Below, piece after piece: positions 9,301 through 18,120 of a stretch of 64,000 nucleotides of DNA. The DNA is from an uncultured Acetatifactor sp. (GTDB lineage Bacteria; Bacillota; Clostridia; Lachnospirales; Lachnospiraceae): contig CAJUTJ010000159.1 in the NCBI GenBank assembly GCA_910589655.1, forward strand, positions 1-64,000, written 5' to 3'. Within the stretch, counting starts at the first letter, position 1. The number at the start of each line of letters is the position of its first letter. The notes below the pieces were generated by a model. The model made no database searches and was not told where the DNA came from. It worked only from the letters and a program-made list of their open reading frames with translations. A program made the position numbers and the translations under genes.

Positions 9301-10071
9301 AAAACGTCCGCCGTCCAGCTGTACCATAGGACGAAGGTCGGGAGGGATCACGGGAACCACATCCATAATCATCCATTCGGGCATATTGCCGGATTCACGG
9401 AAAGCCTCTACGACTTCCAGCCGTTTAATAATCCGGGCACGCTTCTGTCCGGTGGATTCCTTCAAACCGGTCTTCAGCTCCTCCGCCTCCGTATCCAGAT
9501 GAATGGCCTGAAGCAGCTCTTTGATTGCCTCTGCCCCCATACCCACACGGAACTTATTTCCGTAAGTTTCTCTTGCGTCCTGATATTCCTTTTCGGACAG
9601 AATCTGCTTATATTCCAGTCCTGTCTCTCCGGCATCCAGCACAATGTAAGACGCAAAATACAGAACCTTCTCCAATACTCTGGGAGACAGATCCAGAATC
9701 AAACCCATTCGGCTGGGAATCCCCTTAAAGTACCAGATATGCGACACCGGAGCCGCCAGTTCGATATGACCCATACGCTCTCTGCGGACACTTGCCTTGG
9801 TAACTTCCACACCGCAGCGGTCGCAGACAACACCCTTATATCTAATCTTCTTATATTTACCGCAATGACATTCCCAGTCCTTGCTGGGGCCGAAAATCTT
9901 CTCGCAGAACAGACCGTCTCTCTCGGGCTTCAATGTTCTGTAGTTGATTGTCTCAGGCTTTAATACCTCGCCATGGGACCATTCGCGAATCTTATCAGGT
10001 GAAGCCAACCCTATCTTGATGGCATCAAATGTCATGGGCTGGTAGGACGCTTCATTCTTTGTTTCTGACAT
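6349..10071 (-). CDS. rpoC: RNA polymerase beta-prime subunit
   Basis: This is the catalytic large subunit of RNA polymerase. From the chosen start it has 1240 residues. The N-terminal zinc site has cysteines near residues 68, 70, 83 and 86, and the catalytic magnesium loop NADFDGDQ is present. The bridge and trigger regions follow, and the C-terminus is an acidic tail. The start at 10071 (MSETKNE) has AAGGGAG 8 bases upstream; a GTG three codons earlier is open but overlaps that site. It follows rpoB after 94 bases. Confidence 0.98.
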   Translation of the reverse strand: MSETKNEASYQPMTFDAIKIGLASPDKIREWSHGEVLKPETINYRTLKPERDGLFCEKIFGPSKDWECHCGKYKKIRYKGVVCDRCGVEVTKASVRRERMGHIELAAPVSHIWYFKGIPSRMGLILDLSPRVLEKVLYFASYIVLDAGETGLEYKQILSEKEYQDARETYGNKFRVGMGAEAIKELLQAIHLDTEAEELKTGLKESTGQKRARIIKRLEVVEAFRESGNMPEWMIMDVVPVIPPDLRPMVQLDGGRFATSDLNDLYRRIINRNNRLKRLLELGAPDIIVRNEKRMLQEAVDALIDNGRRGRPVTGPGNRALKSLSDMLKGKSGRFRQNLLGKRVDYSGRSVIVVGPELKIYQCGLPKEMAIELFKPFVMKELVTKGISQNIKNAKKLVDKMDNQVWDVLEEVIKEHPVMLNRAPTLHRLGIQAFEPILVEGKAIKLHPLVCTAFNADFDGDQMAVHLPLSVEAQAECRFLLLSPNNLLKPSDGGPVAVPSQDMVLGIYYLTQERPGVIGEGRFYKNVNEAILAYENGACTLHSRIIVRMSKVNAAGETITGNVESTLGRFIFNEILPQDLEFVDRSKPENFLKLEVDFHVGKKGLKQILEKVINIHGASKTAEVLDDVKAIGYKYSTRAAMTVSISDMTVPERKPQMLADAQATVDKISANFRRGLITEEERYRAVVETWNETDKELTDVLLAGLDKYNNIFMMADSGARGSNQQIKQLAGMRGLMADTTGRTIELPIKSNFREGLDVLEYFMSAHGARKGLSDTALRTADSGYLTRRMVDVSQELSIREVDCCEGRTEIPGMVVKAFMDGKETIENLKDRITGRYSCEDIMDGEGNVIVKRNHMITPSRASRILNVGVNEKGEPIEAVKIRTILTCRSHVGICAKCYGANMATGEAVQVGEAVGIIAAQSIGEPGTQLTMRTFHTGGVAGDDITQGLPRVEELFEARKPKGLAIIAEFGGKAEIKDTKKKREVVITNNETGESKAYLIPYGSRIKIMDGQVLEAGDELTEGSVNPHDLLKIKGIRAVQDYMLREVQRVYRLQGVDIADKHIEVIVRQMLKKIRIETNGDTEFLPGTLVDVLEYEDMNEKLLAEGKEAADGKQVLLGITKAALATNSFLSAASFQETTKVLTEAAIKGKVDNLIGLKENVIIGKLIPVGTGMKRYRNTKLNTDETETISFDELDMEDEVDFDEDMELTDLEESGEALDPEETDEVEEATEEMVAVAEDNE

Positions 10072-10165
10072 TAATGGCACTCCCTTCTACTATTCATAGC
10101 TCGCTCGGCTCTGAACCCCGTCCAGAACCGTCTCGGAAAACTTTAGGTCTCACCCGGCTCCGAAC

Positions 10166-13100
10166 TCACTCAAAATCATCATCGCCGTCAAAATCATCGG
10201 CGTCCATGTCATATGCATCATCGTCAAAATCGTCATCATCCGCACTTACCAGTTCGCCGCTCTCCGAATCGAACTCCTGTGCCTGATAACCCATCTCGCC
10301 TAACGAGCCGTTATCATAATCGTCGTACTTGCGGTCGTCTCCCATCTCATACCGATAATCCGTATCTCCGTAATCAATGGTTTCCATAATCTCTACTTCG
10401 GTCTGGTCATCGCGGAGAACTCTCACATCCAAACCCAGCGCCTGAAGCTCCTTAAGCAATACCTTAAAGGATTCCGGAATACCGGGTTCGGGAATATTGT
10501 CGCCCTTGATAATCGCCTCATAGGTCTTTACACGTCCTACCACATCATCGGATTTCACTGTCAAAATCTCCTGCAGTGTGTAAGATGCGCCGTAAGCCTC
10601 CAGCGCCCAAACCTCCATCTCTCCGAAACGCTGTCCGCCGAACTGAGCCTTACCGCCCAGAGGCTGCTGTGTCACCAGAGAGTACGGTCCGGTGGAGCGG
10701 GCATGAATCTTATCATCCACCAAATGGTGCAGTTTCAGGTAATGCATGTGGCCGATGGTTACGGGGCTGTCAAAATACTCGCCGGTACGTCCGTCGCGGA
10801 GCCGTACCTTACCATCGCGGGAAATGGGTACACCTGCCCATACTTCCCTGTTGCTCCTGCTCTTTGACAGGTAGTCTATTACCTCCGGAAGCAGTTCTTC
10901 TCCGTGTATGCTCTCAAAGGTCTCTCCTTCCCACTTTCTGCCGTCAGCCGTATTTTCCCTTCCTTCGGCCTTCCACTGCTTTGCCTCGGCCTCGTCAAAG
11001 GGAAGATTTACATAGTCATTCGCCAAGTCGAGAGTATCCATAATATCATTCTCGTTAGCGCCGTCAAATACCGGTGTAGCCACATTGAATCCCAGCGCTC
11101 TTGCCGCCAGCGACAGGTGAATCTCCAATACCTGTCCAATGTTCATACGGGAAGGCACACCCAGAGGATTCAATACGATATCCAGAGGTCGTCCGTTGGG
11201 CAGATACGGCATATCTTCTACCGGAAGCACACGGGAAACCACACCCTTGTTACCATGACGGCCTGCCATCTTGTCACCTACGGAAATCTTTCTCTTCTGT
11301 GCTATATAAATACGAACCGCCTGATTCACTCCGGGGGACAGCTCATCGCTGTTCTCTCGGGTAAACACTTTGGCATCTACCACAATACCGTATTCGCCGT
11401 GAGGAACCTTCAGCGAAGTATCGCGGACTTCTCTTGCTTTTTCTCCGAAGATTGCACGGAGCAGCCTTTCCTCGGCAGTAAGCTCCGTCTCTCCCTTGGG
11501 CGTTACTTTTCCCACCAGAATATCGCCGGCGCGGACTTCCGCACCGATACGGATAATTCCTCTGTCGTCCAAGTCTTTTAACGCATCATCGCCGACACCG
11601 GGGACATCTCGTGTGATCTCCTCAGGCCCCAGCTTTGTATCTCTGGCTTCCGCCTCATATTCTTCAATGTGCACGGAAGTATACACGTCTTCCTGAACCA
11701 GTCTTTCGCTTAACAGTACAGCATCCTCGTAATTGTAACCCTCCCATGTCATAAATCCGATCAGAGGATTCTTTCCCAATGCCAGCTCGCCCATATATGT
11801 GGAAGGGCCGTCGGCAATTACCTGTCCCGCTTCCACATGGTCGCCCTTAAATACAATAGGCTTCTGGTTATAGCAGTTGGACTGATTGCTTCTGGAGAAC
11901 TTTGTCAAATGATATTCCGCTCTCTCACCGTCATCGCAGGTCATGCGGATCAATTTGGAGGACACATAGTCAATCGTGCCAGCCTTCTTCGCCAGAACAC
12001 AGACACCTGAGTCTACTGCCGTCTTTGTCTCCATACCGGTGCCCACCGCCGGAGCATCCGTCAGCAAAAGAGGCACTGCCTGACGCTGCATGTTGGATCC
12101 CATCAGCGCACGGTTGGCATCGTCATTCTGCAGGAAAGGAATCAATGCCGTCGCCACCGAAAATACCATACGGGGAGAAACGTCCATATAATCAAACATG
12201 GAACGGGGATATTCCTGCGTCTCCTCACGGTAACGTCCGGATACGGTAGTACGGACAAAATGACCGTCTGAATCCAAGGCCTCGTTAGCCTGTGCCACAT
12301 GGTAATTATCCTCCTCGTCGGCGGTCATATATACCACCTCATCCGTTACCCTGGGGTTGGAAGGTTCTGACTTATCAATCTTACGATAAGGTGCTTCCAC
12401 AAAACCATATTCGTTAATTCTTGCATAGCTTGCAAGAGAGTTAATCAAACCGATATTAGGTCCTTCAGGGGTCTCAATGGGGCACATTCTTCCATAGTGG
12501 GAATAATGTACGTCTCGAACCTCAAATCCGGCACGGTCTCTGGACAAACCGCCGGGACCAAGAGCGGAAAGACGTCTCTTATGAGTCAGCTCACCGAGAG
12601 GATTGTTCTGATCCATAAACTGCGACAGCTGGGAGGAACCGAAGAACTCCTTCACGGCAGCCGTAACCGGCTTAATGTTGATCAGAGACTGGGGAGAGAT
12701 CTCCTCCGCGTCATGTGTTGTCATTCGCTCGCGCACCACTCTCTCCATTCTGGACAGACCGATGCGGTACTGATTCTGCAGCAGCTCACCTACCGCACGG
12801 ATACGTCTGTTGCCCAGATGATCGATATCGTCATCATTTCCCAGACCGTACTCCAAATGAATATTATAATTAATGGAAGCAATAATGTCTTCCTTTGTAA
12901 TATGCTTCGGAACAAGTTCGTGCACATTCTTCTTAATCGCTTCGGCCAGCTTCTCGGGATTCTCGCTGAACTCTTCAAGAATCTGTGCCAAAACAGGATA
13001 GTAAACACTCTCATGGATGCCGAAATCTCTGGGATTGCAGTCCACAAAAGCGGTCAAATCCACCATCATGTTAGAAAGAACCTTGACGTTTTTCTCCTCT

Positions 13101-14101
13101 GTCTGTATATACACAAAGGGAACCGCCGCATTCTGAATGGCATCCGCCAGCTCCGCAGACACTTTATCTCCCGCGGACGCAAGCACTTCGCCGGTGGTGG
13201 GATCCACTACATCGGCAGCAAGAATCTGATGTCTGATTCTGTTTCTGAACGCCAGCTTCTTGTTAAATTTATATCTACCAACCTTGGCCAAATCATATCT
13301 TCTGGGGTCAAAGAACATAGCGTTGACAAGGCTTTCTGCGCTCTCAACACTCAGGGGCTCACCGGGACGGATTTTTTTGTATAATTCTAACAGACCCTCC
13401 TGATAATTTTCAGCAGTGTCTTTTGCAAAGCTTGCTTCGATTTTCGGCTCATCGCCAAAAACCTCCCGAATCTCGTCATTGGTTCCGATCCCTAAAGCAC
13501 GGATCAAAACGGTAACGGGAACCTTTCGGGTTCTGTCCACACGGACATAGAACACATCGTTCGAATCGGTCTCATACTCCAGCCATGCTCCTCGATTGGG
13601 GATGACTGTGCAGGAGAAAAGCCTCTTACCGATTTTATCATGCCCGATTCCGTAATAAATGCCGGGGGAACGAACCAGCTGGCTGACAATTACACGCTCT
13701 GCTCCGTTAATAACAAAGGTACCGGTTTCAGTCATCAGAGGAAGATCGCCCATAAAAATCTTGTGTTCATTGATTTCTTCCTTTTCCTTGTTGTACAAAC
13801 GAACTTTAACAGTCAAAGGCGCCGCATAGGTAGCGTCTCTCTCCTTACATTCTTCAATAGAATATTTTACATCATCCTTACACAGTTCAAAGTCCACAAA
13901 CTCCAGACTTAAAGAACCGCTGTAGTCAGCGATAGGAGAGATATCATCGAAGACTTCTTTCAGACCTTCGTCCAAAAACCACTGATAAGAGTCCTTTTGG
14001 ACTTCAATCAGATTGGGCATCTCCAGAACCTCTTTCTGTCGTGCATAACTCATACGCATAACCTTATTGCCGGCCATGGGACGTATTCTGTTCTTTTCCA
14101 T
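10166..14101 (-). CDS. rpoB: RNA polymerase beta subunit
   Basis: The beta subunit of RNA polymerase, the rifampicin target. From MEKNRIRP the product has 1311 residues. The rifampicin region is readable (SSQLSQFMDQNNPL, then HKRRLSALGPGGL) and looks wild-type. The C-terminus is extended by a very acidic tail rich in Asp. An in-frame extension to 14191 is rejected because it would cover the promoter; the chosen ATG has GGGGTGAAG upstream. The gene is far (about 490 bases) from rplL and has its own promoter. Confidence 0.98.
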   Translation of the reverse strand: MEKNRIRPMAGNKVMRMSYARQKEVLEMPNLIEVQKDSYQWFLDEGLKEVFDDISPIADYSGSLSLEFVDFELCKDDVKYSIEECKERDATYAAPLTVKVRLYNKEKEEINEHKIFMGDLPLMTETGTFVINGAERVIVSQLVRSPGIYYGIGHDKIGKRLFSCTVIPNRGAWLEYETDSNDVFYVRVDRTRKVPVTVLIRALGIGTNDEIREVFGDEPKIEASFAKDTAENYQEGLLELYKKIRPGEPLSVESAESLVNAMFFDPRRYDLAKVGRYKFNKKLAFRNRIRHQILAADVVDPTTGEVLASAGDKVSAELADAIQNAAVPFVYIQTEEKNVKVLSNMMVDLTAFVDCNPRDFGIHESVYYPVLAQILEEFSENPEKLAEAIKKNVHELVPKHITKEDIIASINYNIHLEYGLGNDDDIDHLGNRRIRAVGELLQNQYRIGLSRMERVVRERMTTHDAEEISPQSLINIKPVTAAVKEFFGSSQLSQFMDQNNPLGELTHKRRLSALGPGGLSRDRAGFEVRDVHYSHYGRMCPIETPEGPNIGLINSLASYARINEYGFVEAPYRKIDKSEPSNPRVTDEVVYMTADEEDNYHVAQANEALDSDGHFVRTTVSGRYREETQEYPRSMFDYMDVSPRMVFSVATALIPFLQNDDANRALMGSNMQRQAVPLLLTDAPAVGTGMETKTAVDSGVCVLAKKAGTIDYVSSKLIRMTCDDGERAEYHLTKFSRSNQSNCYNQKPIVFKGDHVEAGQVIADGPSTYMGELALGKNPLIGFMTWEGYNYEDAVLLSERLVQEDVYTSVHIEEYEAEARDTKLGPEEITRDVPGVGDDALKDLDDRGIIRIGAEVRAGDILVGKVTPKGETELTAEERLLRAIFGEKAREVRDTSLKVPHGEYGIVVDAKVFTRENSDELSPGVNQAVRIYIAQKRKISVGDKMAGRHGNKGVVSRVLPVEDMPYLPNGRPLDIVLNPLGVPSRMNIGQVLEIHLSLAARALGFNVATPVFDGANENDIMDTLDLANDYVNLPFDEAEAKQWKAEGRENTADGRKWEGETFESIHGEELLPEVIDYLSKSRSNREVWAGVPISRDGKVRLRDGRTGEYFDSPVTIGHMHYLKLHHLVDDKIHARSTGPYSLVTQQPLGGKAQFGGQRFGEMEVWALEAYGASYTLQEILTVKSDDVVGRVKTYEAIIKGDNIPEPGIPESFKVLLKELQALGLDVRVLRDDQTEVEIMETIDYGDTDYRYEMGDDRKYDDYDNGSLGEMGYQAQEFDSESGELVSADDDDFDDDAYDMDADDFDGDDDFE

Positions 14102-14181
14102 TGACACTTCACCCCGTTCTTTTTGATTTATGCCATGTTGCAATATACGCAGACACAGTTCCGCACAATAGTGCACTATCC

Positions 14182-14210
14182 ATATTATCACAAACAGGGG
14201 AGGGGGTCAA
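14182..14210 (-). promoter_or_regulatory. rpoBC promoter
   Basis: On the minus strand TTGACC (14205-14210) and TAATAT (14182-14187) are spaced by 17 bases. It lies about 80 bases before the rpoB ATG and gives rpoBC a start separate from rplJL. Confidence 0.75.
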
Positions 14211-14253
14211 GCAGATTTTTTTTGTAACGGTCCAACCGCAAAATTAAAGCAGC

Positions 14254-14347
14254 AGTTCAGACATCCCCTCCCGCTAAATCAAAATTGCGTCCTTATGCGT
14301 TTTTGCGAGACATGGGGGTGCCAAAACCGTATTCTTTTCGCGTTTTG
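14254..14347. repeat. Decayed relative of the 35057-35199 MITE-like element
   Basis: This stretch aligns with the reverse complement of the element at 35057-35199. A 41-base block starting AGACA matches at 31 of 41 positions without gaps, and an 18-base block ending CGCGTTTTG matches at 17 of 18. The terminal repeat is disturbed, although GTAACGGT is still visible at 14224-14231. It lies in the rplL-rpoB gap. Confidence 0.65.
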
Positions 14348-14374
14348 GGAATTATGATTGGATATGGTCTTTTA

Positions 14375-14452
14375 GGGAATTGTTGGGTTGGGGGAGAATG
14401 GGAATTAGGGGGGTACGGGGATTTATGGGGTATGGAGGGGGAATCGCGGGGG
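14375..14452. other. G-run tract in the rplL-rpoB gap
   Basis: The plus strand carries nine runs of three to six G within 78 bases, separated by 2 to 7 bases. The rpoB transcript would carry C runs, so any quadruplex would form on the DNA template strand. No ORF explains the bias. Confidence 0.6.
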
Positions 14453-14489
14453 CTGCGTGACTGCTCGGGATATTCTTTGAATTTCCCGA

Positions 14490-14573
14490 GGCGTGTTGCA
14501 CACGCCTATGTGACAAAGAAAGAAAGCGGATTCCGTGCGAGCACGGAATCCGCTTCCTTTCTTTGTCACATAG
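14490..14573 (-). other. Tandem hairpins between rplL and rpoB
   Basis: Seventeen bases after the rplL stop, a stem of about 32 bp with one mismatch spans 14506-14573 around a 4-base loop. A second hairpin with 7-bp arms (14490-14506) follows at once. Neither is followed by a T run, so it does not look like a simple terminator. The same place in the Escherichia coli operon holds an attenuator and an RNase III site. A similar processing or attenuation role is my inference. Confidence 0.7.
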
Positions 14574-14590
14574 TCACTTGGTTATCACGA

Positions 14591-14962
14591 CTATTTTAAA
14601 GTAACCTTAGCTCCTACTTCTTCAAGTTTCTTCTTAATCTCTTCAGCTTCTGCCTTAGAAGCAGCTTCCTTTACAACCTTAGGAGCGCCGTCTACTACGT
14701 CTTTTGCTTCCTTCAGGCCCAGACCGGTTACTTCACGTACTACCTTAATAACCTTAACCTTCTCTGCACCAACCTCGGTCAGCTCAACGTCAAATTCATC
14801 CTTCTCTTCCTCAGCTGCTGCGGGGCCTGCTGCTGCCACTACAACGCCTGCTGCTGCGGATACACCGAACTCCTCCTCGCAAGCCTTTACCAGATCGTTT
14901 AACTCTAATACGGTCATCTCTTTGATTGCATCAATCAATTCCTGAGCTGTTAATTTAGCCAT
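14591..14962 (-). CDS. rplL: 50S ribosomal protein L7/L12
   Basis: L7/L12 forms the flexible stalk that recruits translation GTPases. From MAKLTAQE the product has 123 residues: an N-terminal dimerisation part, an Ala/Gly-rich hinge around residues 37-52, and the C-terminal domain ending in GAKVTLK. GGAGG lies 8 bases before this ATG, so the in-frame ATG five codons upstream, which includes the Shine-Dalgarno, is rejected. It lies 51 bases after rplJ. Confidence 0.98.
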   Translation of the reverse strand: MAKLTAQELIDAIKEMTVLELNDLVKACEEEFGVSAAAGVVVAAAGPAAAEEEKDEFDVELTEVGAEKVKVIKVVREVTGLGLKEAKDVVDGAPKVVKEAASKAEAEEIKKKLEEVGAKVTLK

Positions 14963-15013
14963 TTTATTTTCCTCCATTTTCAGTTTAATGTGTTAAAACA
15001 ATAATTGTTTTGC

Positions 15014-15520
15014 TTATTCGGCTGCTTCTGCGGAAGCTCCGCCTTTTTCTGCCAGCTGATTCATGACACGGGCAAAATTGGTGATAGGGCTCTGCATACT
15101 GCCAAGCAATCTGGAAATAAGCACTTCTCTGGAAGGAATGCTTGCAATAGAAGCAATTCCCTTGGCATCATACACGGTGCCTTCCACAATACCTGCCTTA
15201 ATCTCCAGTTTATCGGCAGTCTTCGCAAATTCTGCAAGAATTCTTGCAGGAGCGGTTGCATCCTCGGTAGAGATTGCAATTGCACTGGGTCCTTCCAAGT
15301 ACTGGGTCAGGCCTTCACATTCGGTACCCTTGAATGCACGGGTCATGAAAGTATTCTTGTACACCTTGTAGGTAACGCCTGCCTCGCGAAGATTCTTACG
15401 AAGCCGTGTATCCTGCTCAACGGTAAGTCCGCGGTGGTCAACCAGAACTACGGATTGGGCATCCTTGATATTGGCAGCAATTTCTTCTACAATGGGCGCT
15501 TTTAACTCAACCTTTGCCAT
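15014..15520 (-). CDS. rplJ: 50S ribosomal protein L10
   Basis: L10 anchors the L7/L12 stalk to 23S rRNA and represses its own operon. The product has 168 residues, starting MAKVELKAPIVEEIAANIKD. The ATG is preceded by AAGGAGG. The operon leader upstream carries the L10-binding structure (15585-15705). Confidence 0.98.
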   Translation of the reverse strand: MAKVELKAPIVEEIAANIKDAQSVVLVDHRGLTVEQDTRLRKNLREAGVTYKVYKNTFMTRAFKGTECEGLTQYLEGPSAIAISTEDATAPARILAEFAKTADKLEIKAGIVEGTVYDAKGIASIASIPSREVLISRLLGSMQSPITNFARVMNQLAEKGGASAEAAE

Positions 15521-15584
15521 TTTTTTACCTCCTTATAGAATAAAATGGGTTTCCCCTGCCGAAAGGAGTCTGTGTATACAAAAA

Positions 15585-15705
15585 GCCTTCCTGAAGACAG
15601 GAAGGCAAAAAGTCTTACTCTAAACTCTTTCCTCGGTAGGCGCTATGCTTACCCCTGTCTCTGTGAGACTGCGGGACCTACTGTCTTCGGCGCAATCTAA
15701 TGATC
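15585..15705 (-). promoter_or_regulatory. Ribosomal protein L10 leader
   Basis: The minus-strand RNA between rplA and rplJ has the layout of the L10 leader family: a kinked stem region with the GCCGAAGACAG type motif, then a 9-bp GC-rich hairpin (15585-15606) followed by five T. L10 binding is known to favour the terminator form in Firmicutes. The family assignment comes from position and recognisable motif, not from a search. Confidence 0.8.
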
Positions 15706-15761
15706 TAATACAGAATACTATAGGCTTCTGCATTTGTCAATAGCTTCATTTTTCTTACTTT

Positions 15762-16451
15762 TTAGAATTTCATAACATTTACCTTTACACCGGGGCCCAT
15801 GGTGCTGGTCAAGGTAATGCTTCTGATATACTGTCCCTTCAATGCGCTGGGCTTTGCTTTCACAATAGCATCCATCAATGCGTTGAGGTTCTCCGCGATG
15901 GCTTCGTCCGTAAAGGAAACCTTGCCGATGGGAACATGCACAATATTGGTCTTATCCAATCTATATTCAATCTTACCGGCTTTAATATCATTGACAGCCT
16001 TGGTAACATCCATTGTAACAGTACCGGCCTTGGGATTGGGCATCAATCCCTTAGGTCCCAATATCTTACCGAGACGTCCTACGACACCCATCATGTCAGG
16101 AGTTGCAACCACTACGTCAAAATCAAGCCAGCCATCATTCTGGATTCTGGGGATCAGCTCGTCACCGCCCACATAATCAGCGCCCGCTGCCTCTGCCTCC
16201 GTCAGCTTATCGCCCTTTGCGATTACCAATACTCTAACCTTTTTACCGGTTCCGTTAGGCAGTACTACCGCACCGCGGATCTGCTGCTCTGCATGACGTC
16301 CGTCGCATCCGGTTCTGATGTGTACTTCGATGGTCTCATCGAACTTTGCTGTTGCAGTTTTCTTAACCAAAGCAATAGCCTCACCGGGCTCATAGAATGT
16401 CATACGATCTACAAGCTTTGCAGCTTCGGTATATTTCTTACCATGTTTCAT
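15762..16451 (-). CDS. rplA: 50S ribosomal protein L1
   Basis: L1 forms the mobile stalk at the ribosomal E site and often represses its own operon. From MKHGKKY the product has 229 residues, with the conserved GPKGLMPNPKAGTVT segment. GGAGG lies upstream of this ATG; the longer reading to 16496 is rejected. It is 55 bases after rplK. Confidence 0.98.
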   Translation of the reverse strand: MKHGKKYTEAAKLVDRMTFYEPGEAIALVKKTATAKFDETIEVHIRTGCDGRHAEQQIRGAVVLPNGTGKKVRVLVIAKGDKLTEAEAAGADYVGGDELIPRIQNDGWLDFDVVVATPDMMGVVGRLGKILGPKGLMPNPKAGTVTMDVTKAVNDIKAGKIEYRLDKTNIVHVPIGKVSFTDEAIAENLNALMDAIVKAKPSALKGQYIRSITLTSTMGPGVKVNVMKF

Positions 16452-16506
16452 TATCTTACCTCCTAGGTTCCAGCGACAACATCCGTTGTCTCCCAATTAT
16501 TAATAG

Positions 16507-16932
16507 TTATTCCTCTACTACGATACCCATGCTGCGCGCAGTGCCTGCGATCATACTCATAGCCGCATCGATGCTTGCCGCATTCAAATCCGGCATCTTC
16601 ATCTCGGCAATTTCCTGAACCTTTGCCTTGGAAATGGTAGCCACCTTGGTCTTGTTAGGAGCCGCAGATGCAGTCTTAAGATTGCACGCCTTCTTTAACA
16701 ATACTGCTGCAGGGGGAGTCTTCGTAACGAAACTGAAAGACCGGTCTGCGTATACAGTAATAACTACGGGGATAATGACATCACCCTTGTCCGCCGTTCT
16801 TGCGTTGAACTGCTTTGTAAATTCAACAATGTTCACACCATGCTGGCCTAACGCGGGACCAACAGGGGGAGCCGGTGTAGCTTTGCCGGCAGGAATCTGT
16901 AATTTAATGTATCCTTCTACTTTCTTTGCCAT
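16507..16932 (-). CDS. rplK: 50S ribosomal protein L11
   Basis: L11 binds the GTPase-associated region of 23S rRNA and is needed for RelA signalling and for thiopeptide action. The product has 141 residues, with the N-terminal proline-rich KATPAPPVGPALGQHG motif. The start has AGGAGGTG upstream. It follows nusG after about 180 bases in which I see no clear promoter. Confidence 0.98.
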   Translation of the reverse strand: MAKKVEGYIKLQIPAGKATPAPPVGPALGQHGVNIVEFTKQFNARTADKGDVIIPVVITVYADRSFSFVTKTPPAAVLLKKACNLKTASAAPNKTKVATISKAKVQEIAEMKMPDLNAASIDAAMSMIAGTARSMGIVVEE

Positions 16933-17116
16933 TTTGGCACCTCCTATAATGTGGTAAACCGCTGCGTGCCGCTGATACCGGCTTGCCGCAACGATGGTTC
17001 GGCGCAGGAAATATTCTGTTCTCCTGCTCCCACTTTATTACCTGAGCCTAATGCTCAATGTATGTCACGCCGTTGATTTCTCTCCGGCGGGAATACCCTT
17101 TGAAACAAAACTTTTG

Positions 17117-17635
17117 TCAAAGCTTTCTGACCTCTGCAAAGCTGATCTCCACAGGAGTCTCCCTTCCAAACAGTTCCACATTGATGGTGGCTGTCTGCTT
17201 GCCGTAGTCAAGCTTCTGTACGATACCCACGGTATCCTTCCAGACACCTGCTACCACCGCAATACTGTCTCCCTCCACAAAGTCAATGGAAACGTTTTCC
17301 GTCTTGATCCCTAAAGGCTTCATCTCAGCCTCGGTGAGCGGAACAGGCTTGCTTCCCGGTCCCACGAATCCGGTAACGCCGCGGGTATTACGAACCACGT
17401 ACCAAGTATCATCGTTCATTTCCATATTGATAAGGACATATCCGGGAAACATTTTCTTCTGGACAGTCTTCTTGGCGCCGTTTTTTATTTCCACAACATC
17501 CTGCAAAGGAACCCTCACTTCCAGAATCTGTTCCGCAAGATGCTTGTTGTTCTCAATGGTCTTCACAATATTGGCTTTGACTTTGTTTTCATATCCCGAA
17601 TAGGTATGAACCACATACCATTTTGCCTCTGCCAT
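17117..17635 (-). CDS. nusG: Transcription antitermination factor NusG
   Basis: NusG binds the RNA polymerase clamp and modulates pausing and termination. The product has 172 residues: an N-terminal NGN domain (WYVVHTYSGYE at its start) and a C-terminal KOW domain with VEGDSIAVVAGVWKD. It lies 15 bases after secE in the usual secE-nusG pair. Confidence 0.97.
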   Translation of the reverse strand: MAEAKWYVVHTYSGYENKVKANIVKTIENNKHLAEQILEVRVPLQDVVEIKNGAKKTVQKKMFPGYVLINMEMNDDTWYVVRNTRGVTGFVGPGSKPVPLTEAEMKPLGIKTENVSIDFVEGDSIAVVAGVWKDTVGIVQKLDYGKQTATINVELFGRETPVEISFAEVRKL

Positions 17636-17650
17636 ACAATCACCCTCACT

Positions 17651-17854
17651 CTAAACTGATGTTAAGAAGTTCACGCCATACTTCGCAGCATAATCAATAA
17701 TGGCAATGATCACTCCCACAACTACTGAGATTGCAACTACAGCTACAGACTGCTTTAATGTGGACTTTCTATCCGGCCATACTACTTTCTTTAATTCAGC
17801 TTTTACGCCCTGAAAAAAATTAGGACGTAACTGCTTTTCTGCGGAATCTCCCAT
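17651..17854 (-). CDS. secE: Preprotein translocase subunit SecE
   Basis: SecE is the small clamp subunit of the SecYEG channel. From MGDSAEKQ the product has 67 residues with one C-terminal membrane segment (about 38-60) preceded by the typical FFQGVKAELKKVVWP segment. GGAGG precedes this ATG by 5 bases; an ATG five codons earlier overlaps it. Confidence 0.95.
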   Translation of the reverse strand: MGDSAEKQLRPNFFQGVKAELKKVVWPDRKSTLKQSVAVVAISVVVGVIIAIIDYAAKYGVNFLTSV

Positions 17855-17882
17855 TTCAACCTCCAACAATTAGAATGAACAA

Positions 17883-18032
17883 TTACTTCGTTTCCTTGTG
17901 CACTGTATGTCTCTTGCAGAATCTACAATATTTCTTTGTTTCCATTCTGTCAGGATGGTTCTTCTTTTCCTTGGTAGTATTGTAGTTACGCTGCTTGCAT
18001 TCGGTACAAGCCAAAGTGATTTTTGTACGCAT
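17883..18032 (-). CDS. rpmG: 50S ribosomal protein L33
   Basis: A 49-residue protein translated by eye from the sequence. It begins MRTKITLACTECK and has the CxxC ... CxxC zinc ribbon (cysteines near 9, 12, 36 and 39) of the zinc-binding L33 form. GGAGG lies 6 bases before the ATG. It is the first gene of the rpmG-secE-nusG operon, 28 bases before secE. Confidence 0.95.
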   Translation of the reverse strand: MRTKITLACTECKQRNYNTTKEKKNHPDRMETKKYCRFCKRHTVHKETK

Positions 18033-18120
18033 TTCGCTACCTCCATATGTTTTTTAAAATCATATTTTCTTTCTCTTTTTGAGCATAAAAAAAAGACCTA
18101 AATCTTAATCTCGCGTGATT

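Noticed and set aside
14102..14191. N-terminal extension of RpoB
   Set aside because: The 30 extra residues are not family sequence and would lie across the rpoB promoter.
14506..14573. Simple Rho-independent terminator after rplL
   Set aside because: No T run follows the stem in the transcribed direction, and the stem is far longer than usual terminators.
17870..18120. tRNA gene near rpmG-secE
   Set aside because: A tRNA is common here in some bacteria, but no cloverleaf or CCA end can be seen.
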